In this document: piece after piece, positions 9,911 to 18,956 of the stretch
Layout: each line of letters begins with the position of its first letter
Numbering within the stretch: position 1 is the stretch's first letter
Source of the DNA: a bacterium
Lineage (GTDB): Bacteria > Desulfobacterota > Deferrisomatia > Deferrisomatales > Deferrisomataceae
NCBI GenBank assembly: GCA_027021615.1
Contig: JALUTY010000045.1
Span: forward strand, 62,001 to 126,000
DNA: 64,000 nucleotides
Direction: 5' to 3'
Made by a program: the position numbers and the translations under genes
The notes under the pieces: model-generated
Seen by the model: only the letters and a program-made list of their open reading frames with translations
Told to the model about the DNA's origin: nothing
Database searches by the model: none

Positions 9911-11817
9911 GCGCCGGCATGGAGCGGTACCGGAAGCTGTTCCTGGAGGAGAGCCTGCGGCACCTGGAGGCGGCCGAGGAGGTGCTGGGCCGGGATGCCG
10001 CGGGGCCCCAGGACCTGGAGGCGGTGTTCCGGGAGATCCACAGCCTCAAGGGCATGGCCGGGTCCATGGGGTTCGCTGCCATGGCCGAGCTGGCCCACCG
10101 GCTGGAGGATCTGCTGGACGCCTGGCGGGTCCGGGGAACGGTGCCTGGGGCCGAGGAGCGGGAGCTGGCCCTGCGGGCCTGCGACCGTCTCGCCGAGATG
10201 CGCGACGACATCGCCGCCGGCGGGGCGGGCGACGTGGCGTGGGACGACCTGGCCGGGCACTTGGGCCGGGCGGCCGAACCAGAGGGGGGGCAGGGGGCCG
10301 ACGGCCTGCGGGTTCGGATCCACCTGGCCCCGGACTCCGGATCGCCGGCCGCACGGGCGTACCTGATCCTGCTGCGGTTCCGGGAGGCGGACCCGGCCGT
10401 GACAAGCGACCCGCCGGAGGCCGAGATCCTTCAGGGGGGGGGCGTGGAGGCCCTGGACCTGGTGGTCCACGGCCTCGGCCGGGCCGACGTGGAGGCCCTG
10501 TACGAGACCCTGACCGAGGTGGCGGGGCTCGAGTTCCCGGACCCGGCTCCCCTTTCGGAGCCCGCGCCCCATGCGCCCGTCCCTTCTCCCCCCGAGGAGG
10601 CCGCGCCACCTCCCCCACCCGAGACCTCGCCGCCCCCGCCCGAGCCACCCGAGGGCCCCCGGGTCCGCCTGCCCGAGACGGTGCAGGTCCCGGTGGGCAT
10701 CCTGGACTCGTTCGTGGACCTGTTGGGCGAGCTCACCATCGCCCGGAGCCACATCGAGAACTCGGCCCGGCGCCTGGGCTCGGAGGTGCTCCTGGAGGAG
10801 GTGGACCGGTTGGGCCGGATCGTCCGGGGGTTCCACAGCAGGGTGATGGAGCTGCGGATGCTCCCGTTCGGACTGGTGGTGGGGGGGCTGCGGCGCCTTG
10901 TGCGGGACCAGGCGGCCCGGCTCGGCAAGTCGGTGACCCTGGAGGTTCGGGGCGAGGAGATCGGGCTGGACAAATCGATCCTCAGCCGGATCTCCGATCC
11001 CCTGGTTCACCTGGTGCGTAACGCCCTGGACCACGGCATCGAGCCTCCCAAGGTGAGGGAGAGGGTGGGGAAGCCCGCCCAGGCCCTGCTGCGGATCGAG
11101 GCCGAGAGGGTGCGCAACCGGGTGGAGGTGCGGGTGTGCGACGACGGCAAGGGCATCGACGTGGAGGCGGTGCGGCGCCGGGCCGTGGATCTGGGCCTGG
11201 TGACCGAGGCGGACAGCCGCTCGCTGAGCCCGGCCGAGATCTTCGGATTCCTGTTCCGGCCGGGGTTCTCGACCCGGGAGGAGGTGTCGGAGCTGTCGGG
11301 TCGGGGGGTGGGGCTCGACGTGGTGAAGGCCCAGGTGGACGCCATGGGAGGCACGGTGGAGCTGACATCCTCACCCGGGGAGGGCGCCGAGGTGAGGATG
11401 AGCCTGCCCCTGTCCGTGGCGATCGTGCCGGTGCTGCTGGTCGGGTTGGGAAGGCGAGTGCTGGCTCTGCCCACGGCCGCGATCCACCGAACGGTGGAGG
11501 CCTCGCCCCGGGACGTGCGTCGCACGCCGGACGGCCACGTGCTCCTCACCGAGAAGGGCCAGGTTCCCATCGCAGCGCTGGGGAAGATCGTGGGGTTCCC
11601 GTGTCGCACCCGGTTCGAGCGGATGCCCCTGGTGCTGACCGCGTCCCAGGCCGGCACGGTGGCCTTGGCGGTGGACGCCTTCCTGGGCGAGCAGGATCTG
11701 TTCATCAAGCCGCTGAAGGGGCCCCTGCGGGCCCTGCGGGGGGTCGGCGGCTACTCGGTGCTGGGCGACGGCCGGCTGGTGTTCCTGCTCGACCCCCCCA
11801 GCCTGCTTCCCGCGTGA
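9907..11817 (+). CDS. cheA: Chemotaxis histidine kinase CheA
   Basis: A 636-residue kinase. The N-terminal HPt domain has the phosphorylated histidine in EIHSLKGMAGS (His45). A central region carries a Pro-rich linker at about residues 216-250. The dimerisation helices (about 258-320) include LLGELTIARSHIEN. The ATPase domain has the N box HLVRNALDHGIE, DDGKGID and GRGVGLDVV, and a C-terminal CheW-like domain starts near residue 500. GTG at 9907 overlaps the cheY stop as GTGA; ATG at 9919 is an alternative. No cheR or cheB follows: the next gene is convergent, 29 bp away. Adaptation enzymes must be encoded elsewhere or be absent from this pathway. Confidence 0.95.
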   Translation: MSAGMERYRKLFLEESLRHLEAAEEVLGRDAAGPQDLEAVFREIHSLKGMAGSMGFAAMAELAHRLEDLLDAWRVRGTVPGAEERELALRACDRLAEMRDDIAAGGAGDVAWDDLAGHLGRAAEPEGGQGADGLRVRIHLAPDSGSPAARAYLILLRFREADPAVTSDPPEAEILQGGGVEALDLVVHGLGRADVEALYETLTEVAGLEFPDPAPLSEPAPHAPVPSPPEEAAPPPPPETSPPPPEPPEGPRVRLPETVQVPVGILDSFVDLLGELTIARSHIENSARRLGSEVLLEEVDRLGRIVRGFHSRVMELRMLPFGLVVGGLRRLVRDQAARLGKSVTLEVRGEEIGLDKSILSRISDPLVHLVRNALDHGIEPPKVRERVGKPAQALLRIEAERVRNRVEVRVCDDGKGIDVEAVRRRAVDLGLVTEADSRSLSPAEIFGFLFRPGFSTREEVSELSGRGVGLDVVKAQVDAMGGTVELTSSPGEGAEVRMSLPLSVAIVPVLLVGLGRRVLALPTAAIHRTVEASPRDVRRTPDGHVLLTEKGQVPIAALGKIVGFPCRTRFERMPLVLTASQAGTVALAVDAFLGEQDLFIKPLKGPLRALRGVGGYSVLGDGRLVFLLDPPSLLPA

Positions 11818-11846
11818 GGCTTCGGGCCGAAGGGCCCAGACGGGGA

Positions 11847-13937
11847 TCACCCCGGCCCGCCCTGACCCGGCGGGGTGTCCCCCGCCGGGTCCAGCACCGG
11901 GAACACCCGGATGTCCTTGACGGCTGGCTTGCGCCGGAGGGAGCGAATGAGGCGGTTGAGGGTGCGGTCGCTGCCGGGTTGGACCCGGGCGGTCAGGAGC
12001 TCGTTGCCCCGGGGCAGACGGATTCGCTGGATGTCGAGCCCCAGGTCCCGGAACGCCGAGAGCACGCCGTAGAGCACGCCGGGTCCGTCTTCGAGCGTCA
12101 CCTCCAGCTCCACGGTGCCCGGGTCCCGTAGGTCGTTCCGGCTGCCCCGATCCCAAGCCAGGGGCACGCCCCCACCTCTGGGCAGCCGGTCGCATACCGT
12201 GCGGTGAACCCGGAGCCGGCCCTCCTCGGGCACCCCCTCGATCTCGTCGCCCTCCACCGGAGCGCACGCTGGGCAGAACCGGATGTGGGGGTCGTCGAAC
12301 ACGTACCGCCGGACCCGGCGGGTCGGCGCCGAGCGCTTTCGCCGGAACAGCGAGAGGCGGCCGCCCCCTGGGGCGGGCCCCAGCACCGTGTCGATCTCCT
12401 CCTCGCCGAGGCACACCCGCCGGTACAGCTCCTGGACCGGGATCTCACCGAGATCCTGGGCCCGCTGGGCCGCCCGCTCCTCGGCCTCGTGCTCGCTCAA
12501 GCCCCGGCTCCGGGCCGTCTCCACCACCCACTGCCGTCCCGTGACCGCGGCCCGCTCGGCCTCGCGGCGTCGCATGTACCGCCGCAGGCTCGACAGGGCC
12601 TTGCGGGAGTGGGCCCAGCCCAGGTACCGGTCGTCGGCCACGGGCTGACCCGAGGTGAGGATCTCCACACGGTCCCCCGGACGGAGCTGGGTCTCCAGGG
12701 GGACCTCCTCCTCGTTGACCCGGGCGCCCCGGGCCCGCAGGCCCAGCTGCTCGTGCACGGCAAAGGCGTAGTCCAGGGCGGTGGCCCCCTCCTCCAGGCT
12801 GAACACGTCCCCCCGGGGGCTCGTGACCTGGATGGCGTCCGGCTTGTGGAACCGCAGGAAGTCCTGGATGTCCATGTCCTCGTTCTCCAGAAACTCCCGG
12901 AGCTCCTCCAGGTACTCCAGGTTGAACTCGGGGCTGGTGATGTCCATCGAGAGGAGCCCCAGGCGGTTGAACCGGTCGGCTGCGGCCGGGGCGAGGTAGA
13001 AGCTCAAAATTCGGCCCTGGTACGACACGCGGGTCTCCAGGGCCCGGAACCCGTTCTTTCGAGGCACGCTCAGGGTGTCGGAGAACCCCCCGGGCAGGGC
13101 TCGGAAGGCCGTGTGGACCCGGCCCAGGGCCCGGTAGGCGTCCTCCGAGCCGGCCGTGATGATCCGCACCGTGAATAGGTTCTCACTGGTCGGGGTGACG
13201 TCGGGCCGAAACCGGTTCCACCGGAACTCGATCCGGGCCTGCAGGTCGCCCGGAAACGCTTCGGCCAGCCGGGTCCGGAGGCCCTCGAGGGGCCGGGTCC
13301 ACCCCTTGCGCATCTCCTCTTGGGCCGCCTGGAATGCCTCGAACGCCTCGGGGTAGAGGATGGGCCCGATCTTCTCGGTGAGCCGCTCGGCCAGGTCGGT
13401 CATGCACAGGCGCCGGCAGATGTTGGCGTACATCTCGGCGCTCTCTCGGGCGATGCGGACCTGCTTCTCCCGGCGAAACACCCCCAGGCTCTCCAGGTTG
13501 TCGAGCCGGTCTGCCAGCTTGACCAGGAGCACCCGGATGTCTTGGAGCACGTAGCTGAACAGCCGCTGGTACGTGAGCACCCGGCTGTCCTTGATCTTGG
13601 TGAGCGCGGCCACCAGGTCGGCGGCCTCGGGGAACTCCTGTCGCAGCTCCTTGTAGGGGTAGTCCGTATCCTCCAGGGTGTCGTGGAGCAGGGCTGCCTC
13701 CACCGACGCCCAGTCCACGATCCGGCCGTACCGGCTGACCTCCATGGCCGTCCGGACCGGGTGCCAGATGTACTCCTCCCCTGTCTTGCGGCGCTGGCCC
13801 GCGTGGAGCTGCTCGGCGCGCTCCAACGCCCGGTCCAGTCGCTCGGCCAGCTCCCCCACCTGCGACTCCTCCAGCTCGTGGTGGAGGATGTACTGGGTGA
13901 GGATCTGTTCCTTCTCTCGGGTGAAGCGCTGGGTCAC
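11847..13937 (-). CDS. Rel/SpoT-family (p)ppGpp hydrolase with degenerate synthetase domain
   Basis: A 696-residue protein with the Rel/SpoT order: HD hydrolase, synthetase-like region, TGS and C-terminal ACT. The HD metal site is intact (WHPVRTAMEV, His59; LLHDTLEDT, His85/Asp86). TGS is recognisable in EGATALDYAFAVHEQLG and ACT in TLEDGPGVLYGVLSAF. The synthetase region (about 215-330) keeps KNGFRALETRV near the G-loop, but I cannot find the RxKxxxSIxxK substrate motif, the DLRAVRV Asp or the catalytic Glu of the EVQIRT element; the matching positions read LFTVRII and LSFYLAP. It is therefore probably hydrolase-only. GTG at 13937 follows GAGGAA by 8 bp. Convergent with cheA. Confidence 0.85.
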   Translation of the reverse strand: MTQRFTREKEQILTQYILHHELEESQVGELAERLDRALERAEQLHAGQRRKTGEEYIWHPVRTAMEVSRYGRIVDWASVEAALLHDTLEDTDYPYKELRQEFPEAADLVAALTKIKDSRVLTYQRLFSYVLQDIRVLLVKLADRLDNLESLGVFRREKQVRIARESAEMYANICRRLCMTDLAERLTEKIGPILYPEAFEAFQAAQEEMRKGWTRPLEGLRTRLAEAFPGDLQARIEFRWNRFRPDVTPTSENLFTVRIITAGSEDAYRALGRVHTAFRALPGGFSDTLSVPRKNGFRALETRVSYQGRILSFYLAPAAADRFNRLGLLSMDITSPEFNLEYLEELREFLENEDMDIQDFLRFHKPDAIQVTSPRGDVFSLEEGATALDYAFAVHEQLGLRARGARVNEEEVPLETQLRPGDRVEILTSGQPVADDRYLGWAHSRKALSSLRRYMRRREAERAAVTGRQWVVETARSRGLSEHEAEERAAQRAQDLGEIPVQELYRRVCLGEEEIDTVLGPAPGGGRLSLFRRKRSAPTRRVRRYVFDDPHIRFCPACAPVEGDEIEGVPEEGRLRVHRTVCDRLPRGGGVPLAWDRGSRNDLRDPGTVELEVTLEDGPGVLYGVLSAFRDLGLDIQRIRLPRGNELLTARVQPGSDRTLNRLIRSLRRKPAVKDIRVFPVLDPAGDTPPGQGGPG

Positions 13938-13976
13938 TTCGGGTTCCTCGGGGAGATGTGGTGAATGCTTGGCAAC

Positions 13977-13997
13977 TTCGGTCGTCGGTTGTCGGTC
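13977..13997 (-). repeat. GACCGNN heptamer array upstream of the rel-like gene
   Basis: Three 7-bp units on the minus strand (GACCGAC, AACCGAC, GACCGAA) followed by GTT, ending about 37 bp before the GTG of the rel-like gene. It belongs to the terminal module of the spacer family and points toward that start. The rest of the 13938-14303 gap holds a second, opposite copy (14171-14280) and about 150 bp in which I see nothing recognisable. Confidence 0.7.
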
Positions 13998-14170
13998 AGG
14001 GACTCTGTGGCTCGCCGGCGCTCTCCAGGTATGGGATCCGGAGGAGAGCTGCGCGCGGACCCTGCCCACTCGCGTGAGGCGCTGTAGGGCCCTGCAGGGA
14101 CCTGACGAGACTTCTGGGTACCACAGATCGCAGGGGGACGGAAGAGGCCCCGCGGCCGGCACACCACCCG

Positions 14171-14280
14171 CCCCCATGCCCTCCGAGCTTTGGCGCGGCT
14201 CGAGGGCCGTCCGGCCGCCCAGCTCTCCAGCGGGCCGAAAGCCCCAGACCGACGACCGTCGACCGAAGTTGCTGGGAAAC
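14171..14280 (+). repeat. Composite modular spacer repeat, plus orientation
   Basis: Contains the block CCCATGCCCTCCGAGCTTTGG (14173 onward), GGCCGCCCAGC and TCCAGCGGGCCGAAAGCCCC with the mini-hairpin, then three heptamers GACCGAC, GACCGTC, GACCGAA at 14247-14267 and GTTGCTGGGAA. Its block is nearly the same as the one in the 23.9 kb copy. This copy points at the 3' end of ubiB rather than at a gene start, an exception to the general rule. Confidence 0.75.
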
Positions 14281-14303
14281 GGGGGGGAGAACGGGGCCCG
14301 GTC

Positions 14304-15983
14304 TCAGAGCTTTCCGGAACGGAGGATCGCGATGGCCAGCCCGAAGCCCAGGACCCCCGCCAGGAGGAACCCGAAGATCCCGAACGCCGGGAAGTCCCAC
14401 AGCAGGGGCCCTCGGCCGGCCAGCACGATGAGGCTTGACCCGATGATCAGGGCCGACACGATCATGGCGAACGCGAGGCGGTTGGACGAGCGGTCCATCT
14501 CGTGAAGGATCGGCTCGTATCCCTGGTGCACGAAGTCCACGGCCAGCTTGCCCTCCAGCAGCTTCTGGAGGATCCGGGTCACCTGGCCGGGGACCGCCCG
14601 GATCAGCTCCCGCAGATCCCGGATGGTGCGGTAGGCGAGCCGGGCTTGCCGCCGGGGGTCCAGGCGGCGCACCAGCAGGCGGCGGGCGAACGGCACGGCC
14701 TCGTCGAGCACCACGAAGTCAGGGTCCAAGGTGCGGGCCAGGCCCTCCACGGTCAGGATGGAGCGAGCCAACAGCATCAGGTCGGGGGGCACCCGCACCC
14801 GGTGGCGCAGGGCGATCTCCGAGGACTCGTGGAGGAGATGGCCGACCCGCAGGTCCTTGAGAGGCCGGCCGAAGTAGGGCTCGATCAGCTCCTTCAGGTC
14901 CCTTTGGAACGCCCGCAGGTCCACGGTGTCCTCGGTGCTGCCCAGCCGGACGAACCCTTCGGCCATCTGGGCGTAGTCCCGGGTCACCAGCGCCAGGAAC
15001 AGCTCGCCCAGCCCCTCCTGGGCCTCCTCCGAGAGGTATCCCACGGCCCCGAAGTCCAGGAACGCCACCTTTCCCTCGGGGGTGACCAGCACGTTGCCGG
15101 GGTGCAGATCGCCGTGGAACAGGCCGTCGTCGAACACCTGCTTCAGGAACGCCCGAGCCAGGGTTCGGGCCAGGGCGGAGGTGTCGAGCCCCCGTTCCCG
15201 GATGGCGTCGGCCCGGTCGGCCGGCAGCCCCTCGATGGCTTCCATGACGAGGAGCCGGCTCGATGTGAGGTCCCACTGCACCGCGGGGATCACCACCCCC
15301 TCGAACCCCTGGAAGTTCTGGCGAAACCGCTCGATGTTCGATGCCTCGAGAAAGAAATCGATCTCCCGGTTCAAAGTGCGGGCGAACTCTTCCACGATCT
15401 CTCGCGGCCGGAACGTGCGGGCCTCGGGGATGTAGCGCTCCACCAAGCCGGCGAGCAAGAACAGGGTCGCCAGGTCCTGGGAGATGGTTCGGTCGACCCC
15501 GGGTCTTTGGACCTTCAGAACCACCGGCGTGCCGTCTTTCAGCTGGGCCCGGTGCACCTGGGCGATGCTGGCCGCGGCCATGGGCGCGGGGTGGACGAGG
15601 TGGAACACCTCCTCCACCGGGCCCCCCAGCTCCTCGGTCACGATGCGCAGGACCTCCTGGAACGGGAATGGGGGCACCTGGTCCTGGAGCTTGCGGAACT
15701 CCTCCACATAGGGGGGCGGTACCAGGTCGGGCCGGGTGGCGAGCATCTGGCCCAGCTTCACGAAGGTGGGGCCCAGGTCCTCCAGGGCCAGCCGCCACTC
15801 CACGGGGGCGGGCACGTCCCCGGCCACCCCGCTCCGGCCCCGGATCCTCCGGGAGAACGGCAGCAGCCGGCCTAGCCCGGCCCGCTCAAGAATCTGGTTG
15901 AACCCGTGCTTCGAGAGAACGAGTGCGATCTCTCGGATCCGGCCCAGGGACCGGTAGGTACGGGTCAGCGCTACGACGTTCAC
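14304..15983 (-). CDS. ubiB: UbiB/ABC1-family atypical kinase
   Basis: A 559-residue member of the ABC1/ADCK/UbiB family of atypical protein-kinase-like ATPases, linked in many organisms to quinone biosynthesis or lipid transport. The family-specific KxGQ motif is in FVKLGQMLATRPDLVP (about residues 75-90). The kinase-like catalytic core has LFHGDLHPGNVLV (about 290-302) and FLDFGAVGYL. Two hydrophobic segments end the protein, as is usual. ATG at 15983 overlaps the rnr stop as ATGA. In an anaerobe the partner quinone is more likely menaquinone; that is inference. Confidence 0.92.
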   Translation of the reverse strand: MNVVALTRTYRSLGRIREIALVLSKHGFNQILERAGLGRLLPFSRRIRGRSGVAGDVPAPVEWRLALEDLGPTFVKLGQMLATRPDLVPPPYVEEFRKLQDQVPPFPFQEVLRIVTEELGGPVEEVFHLVHPAPMAAASIAQVHRAQLKDGTPVVLKVQRPGVDRTISQDLATLFLLAGLVERYIPEARTFRPREIVEEFARTLNREIDFFLEASNIERFRQNFQGFEGVVIPAVQWDLTSSRLLVMEAIEGLPADRADAIRERGLDTSALARTLARAFLKQVFDDGLFHGDLHPGNVLVTPEGKVAFLDFGAVGYLSEEAQEGLGELFLALVTRDYAQMAEGFVRLGSTEDTVDLRAFQRDLKELIEPYFGRPLKDLRVGHLLHESSEIALRHRVRVPPDLMLLARSILTVEGLARTLDPDFVVLDEAVPFARRLLVRRLDPRRQARLAYRTIRDLRELIRAVPGQVTRILQKLLEGKLAVDFVHQGYEPILHEMDRSSNRLAFAMIVSALIIGSSLIVLAGRGPLLWDFPAFGIFGFLLAGVLGFGLAIAILRSGKL

Positions 15984-18109
15984 GGCCGAGGCCTCTCCGC
16001 GAGCACAAAGTCGATCTGGCGCCGGGCCACGCTGACCCGGTCCACCCGGACCCGAACCCGATCGCCGATGCGGAAGGTGCGGCCGGTGCGCTCACCGATC
16101 AGGGCCTGGGTCTCCTCCGAGAAGTGATAGAAGTCGTCCTCCAGGCTGGAGACGTGGACCAGGCCGTCCACGAAATAGGTCTCGAGCTCCACGAAGAACC
16201 CGAAGCTCGCCACCCCCACCACGAACCCCCAGTGCTCCCCGCCCACCTTGTCGGCCATGAACTGGCACTTCTTCCATTGCACGGCCTCCCGCTCGGCCGC
16301 CTCGGCCGCCCGCTCCCGGGTCGAGAGGTGGGGGCAGACCTCCTCCAGGTACCGGCGTTCCTTCTGGCGCCAGGTCGTGGACGCGGGGCGCTTTTGGAGC
16401 GCCTTCTTGAGCTCCCGGTGCACGATGAGGTCGGGGTACCGTCGGATCGGTGAGGTGAAGTGGAGGTATCGCTCCGAGGCCAGCCCGAAGTGGCCGAGGT
16501 TGTCAGGGGCGTACACGGCCTTGGCCATGGTCCGGAGCATCATGTTGTGAATCATACGCTCCTCGGGTTTCCCCTCTACCTGGGCGAGCAGGTGCTGGAA
16601 GTCCTTGGGGTGCACCCGGGCGCGGCCCTTCAGAGTGTACCCGAAGTTGTGGACAAACTTGCGGAACTCGGCCAGCTTCTCCGGAGCCGGGGCGTCGTGG
16701 ACCCGGTAGGGGCACGGGATCCGGCGCTTGGTGAGAAAGTCGGCCACCGCCTCGTTGGCGGCGATCATGAACTCCTCCACCAAGAAGTGGGCCTCGTTGC
16801 GCTGGCCCCGCATGATGTCCTCGGGCCGGCCCTGCACGTCGAGCACGATCTCGGCCTCGGGCAGGTCGAAGTCGATGCTGCCCCGTTCCCGTCGTCGGGC
16901 CCGCACCGCCCGGGCCAGCTCCCCCATCCGCAGGAGCATGGAGGTCACGTCGGCCAGCTCCTGGGCCTCGTCGCAGTCCGGGTCGTCCAGGATGCGGGCC
17001 ACCGTTGTGTAGGTGAGGCGGTGACGGCTCCGGATCACGGCCGGGTAGAATCGGGCCTCCTGGCGCCGGCCCCCCCGGCTGAACACTAGATCGGCCACCA
17101 GGGCCAGGCGGTCCACCCCCGGGTTCAGGGAGCAGATGCCGTTGGACAGTCGCTCGGGCAGCATGGGGAACACCCGGTCCGGGAAGTAGGTAGAGGTGCC
17201 CCGGGCCAGGGCCTCCTCGTCCAGGGGGTTGCCGGGGGTAACGTAGTGGCTCACGTCGGCGATGGCCACCCGCAGCCGCACCCGGCCCTGGTCCAGCTCC
17301 TCCAGGGCCAAGGCGTCGTCGAAGTCCTTGGCGGTCTCGCCATCGACGGTCACGAACGGCAGCTCCCGCAGGTCCTCCCGTCCCCGGCGGTCCGCGGCCC
17401 GGACCTTGATGGGCACGCCCTCGGCCGCCTCCAGGACCTCGGGGGGGAACGCCACCGGGATGCCGTGCTTCAGGGCGATGGCCTTGGCCTCGGCCGAGGC
17501 GTCGCCCCGGTGGCCCAGCACGTGGATGACCCGGCCCTCGGGGCCGGCCTCGTCGGTGGGGAACGCCGTGATCTCGACCTCCACGATCTGGCCGTCGGCC
17601 GCGCCGCCCAGATCGTCGGGCGCCACGTAGATCTCGTGGAGGAAGCGCTCCTCCAGGGGCGCCACCACGGCCGCCTTGCGTCGTACCCTCACGACCCCGA
17701 TCACTTTGGGGTTCGCCCGCTGCAGGATCCGGATGATCCGGCCCTCAGGGCCCTTGGGCGGCCGCCGCTCGATCCGGGCCACCACCCGGTCCCCGTGCAT
17801 GGCGGCCTTGAGCCACCGGGGCTTGACGAACACGTCGGGCTGGTCGGGATCCTCGGCCACCACGAAGCCGAACCCGTCCGGGTGGACCTGCAGGCGACCC
17901 ACCACCAGCCCAACCCGGGAGGGGTGGGCGTACCGGCCGCCCTTGATCTCCACCACCTCGCCCGTTTCCGCAAGGTCTCGGAGCAGGGCCAGGAACTCCG
18001 GCTCCGACGCCTTGGGGACGCGCAGCCGTTTGACGAGGTCCCGGGCCGTGACCGGGTGGGACGCCTTCTCCCGTAGAAACGCCACGAGGGATTCGGGTTT
18101 CAAGGGCAT
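15980..18109 (-). CDS. rnr: Ribonuclease R
   Basis: 3'-5' exoribonuclease of the RNase II/RNB family that degrades structured RNA. The 709-residue protein has an N-terminal winged-helix region (about 1-60), cold-shock OB folds, and the RNB catalytic domain with the acidic site TAKDFDDALALEEL (about residues 259-272). It also has RVFPMLPERLSNGICSLNPG and a C-terminal S1 domain (about 620-705). ATG at 18109 gives a protein of normal family length. It is followed without a gap by ubiB and preceded by a thioesterase gene 79 bp upstream. Confidence 0.95.
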   Translation of the reverse strand: MPLKPESLVAFLREKASHPVTARDLVKRLRVPKASEPEFLALLRDLAETGEVVEIKGGRYAHPSRVGLVVGRLQVHPDGFGFVVAEDPDQPDVFVKPRWLKAAMHGDRVVARIERRPPKGPEGRIIRILQRANPKVIGVVRVRRKAAVVAPLEERFLHEIYVAPDDLGGAADGQIVEVEITAFPTDEAGPEGRVIHVLGHRGDASAEAKAIALKHGIPVAFPPEVLEAAEGVPIKVRAADRRGREDLRELPFVTVDGETAKDFDDALALEELDQGRVRLRVAIADVSHYVTPGNPLDEEALARGTSTYFPDRVFPMLPERLSNGICSLNPGVDRLALVADLVFSRGGRRQEARFYPAVIRSRHRLTYTTVARILDDPDCDEAQELADVTSMLLRMGELARAVRARRRERGSIDFDLPEAEIVLDVQGRPEDIMRGQRNEAHFLVEEFMIAANEAVADFLTKRRIPCPYRVHDAPAPEKLAEFRKFVHNFGYTLKGRARVHPKDFQHLLAQVEGKPEERMIHNMMLRTMAKAVYAPDNLGHFGLASERYLHFTSPIRRYPDLIVHRELKKALQKRPASTTWRQKERRYLEEVCPHLSTRERAAEAAEREAVQWKKCQFMADKVGGEHWGFVVGVASFGFFVELETYFVDGLVHVSSLEDDFYHFSEETQALIGERTGRTFRIGDRVRVRVDRVSVARRQIDFVLAERPRP

Positions 18110-18188
18110 GCCGGGATTCCTTTCGTGCGAGAAACGGCCAGAACGCCAGGAGGGCGAAGGGCTGCGAGCCTAGCTCCCCCGGCCCGCA

Positions 18189-18593
18189 TCAGCTCCGGGG
18201 CGTCCGCAGAAGCTTGGCGGTGGCGGTGGCCGCCTCGGTGCCGTCCTCCAGCAGGGCACGGGCCTCCCCCTGGAGCAGCCGGCCCCGATCCCGGGTGATC
18301 CTTCCCTCTACCCGCAAGGGCCGGCCCACGGACACGGGCTTGTGGTAGCGGACGGTGATCTCTGCGGTGACCGCGGGCGTGCCCAGCAACGTGGTGAGCT
18401 TGCCCAGGGCCTCGTCCAGCAGGGTGGCCACCAGGCCGCCGTGGACGATCCCCTCATACCCGATGTGCGCCGGCCGAGGGGTCCACACGGTCTCGATGGA
18501 CCGGGCCTCCTCGTCGAACCGGAACTCCAGGCGCAGCCCCTCCGGGTTGTCCTTGCCGCACACGAAGCAGTTGTCCTGCCAGGTAAGGTTCAT
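18189..18593 (-). CDS. PaaI-like hotdog-fold thioesterase
   Basis: A 134-residue hotdog protein. IVHGGLVATLLDEALG (about residues 45-60) is the signature helix of the PaaI/YbdB type acyl-CoA thioesterases, with a likely catalytic Asp in LLDEA. The N-terminus carries CFVCGKDNPEGLRL (about residues 8-21), a Cys pair seen in a subset of the family that resembles a zinc-binding knuckle. The substrate cannot be told from sequence. ATG at 18593 is the best start; upstream in-frame codons run antisense through a tRNA gene and are rejected. Confidence 0.87.
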   Translation of the reverse strand: MNLTWQDNCFVCGKDNPEGLRLEFRFDEEARSIETVWTPRPAHIGYEGIVHGGLVATLLDEALGKLTTLLGTPAVTAEITVRYHKPVSVGRPLRVEGRITRDRGRLLQGEARALLEDGTEAATATAKLLRTPRS

Positions 18594-18710
18594 TTCAGGT
18601 CGTCCGATCGGAAGAAACGGGGAGGGGGGCGGCTTGCCGCCGTCAGGGAAACGATGGCCCGCATTATAGCGGCGCCATGCGGGGGCGGCAACGAAGGCGC
18701 CGCTGGGGGG

Positions 18711-18740
18711 TTGACGCTCACGGCGGGGCTGTGGTATCAA
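18711..18740 (+). promoter_or_regulatory. Sigma-70-type promoter of tRNA-Leu(CAG)
   Basis: TTGACG at 18711-18716 and TATCAA at 18735-18740 are separated by 18 bp and end 11 bp before the tRNA. The position just ahead of a stable RNA gene and the good -35 hexamer support a real promoter. Confidence 0.65.
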
Positions 18741-18751
18741 ACGCGCTCCGT

Positions 18752-18838
18752 GCCGAAGTGGCGGAACTGGTAGACGCGCCAGATTCAGGATCTGGTGGGC
18801 GCAAGCCCGTGGAGGTTCGAGTCCTCTCTTCGGCACCA
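18752..18838 (+). tRNA. tRNA-Leu(CAG)
   Basis: An 87-nt class II tRNA. The acceptor GCCGAAG (18752-18758) pairs with CTTCGGC (18828-18834), followed by A and an encoded CCA. The anticodon arm is CCAGA/TCTGG around the loop TTCAGGA, giving anticodon CAG. The long variable arm (TGGGCGCAAGCCCG) and GGTTCGAGTCC T arm fit leucine tRNA. A Rho-independent terminator follows 15 bp later. Confidence 0.97.
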
Positions 18839-18853
18839 ACCCGCTCGACCGAG

Positions 18854-18889
18854 CGACCGGAGTCCCTCGAGGGTTCCGGTCGTTTTTTT
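18854..18889 (+). terminator. Rho-independent terminator after tRNA-Leu(CAG)
   Basis: The stem CGACCGGA pairs with TCCGGTCG around an inner CCCTCGAGGG, followed by seven T residues (18883-18889). It is a strong intrinsic terminator for the plus strand. Confidence 0.9.
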
Positions 18890-18916
18890 GCGGCGCCTCG
18901 GGGGCGCCGCAAACGA

Positions 18917-18946
18917 AAAGGGGAGCCGATCTCTCGGCTCCCCTTT
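18917..18946 (-). terminator. Rho-independent terminator of the secG-tRNA-Leu(GAG) transcript
   Basis: A stem of about 12 bp (AAAGGGGAGCCGA / TCGGCTCCCCTTT) followed on the minus strand by TTTTCGTTT. It lies 11 bp beyond the CCA end of the minus-strand tRNA and is positioned to end the galT-pgk-tpiA-secG-tRNA transcript. Confidence 0.82.
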
Positions 18947-18956
18947 CTGCTTCCGA

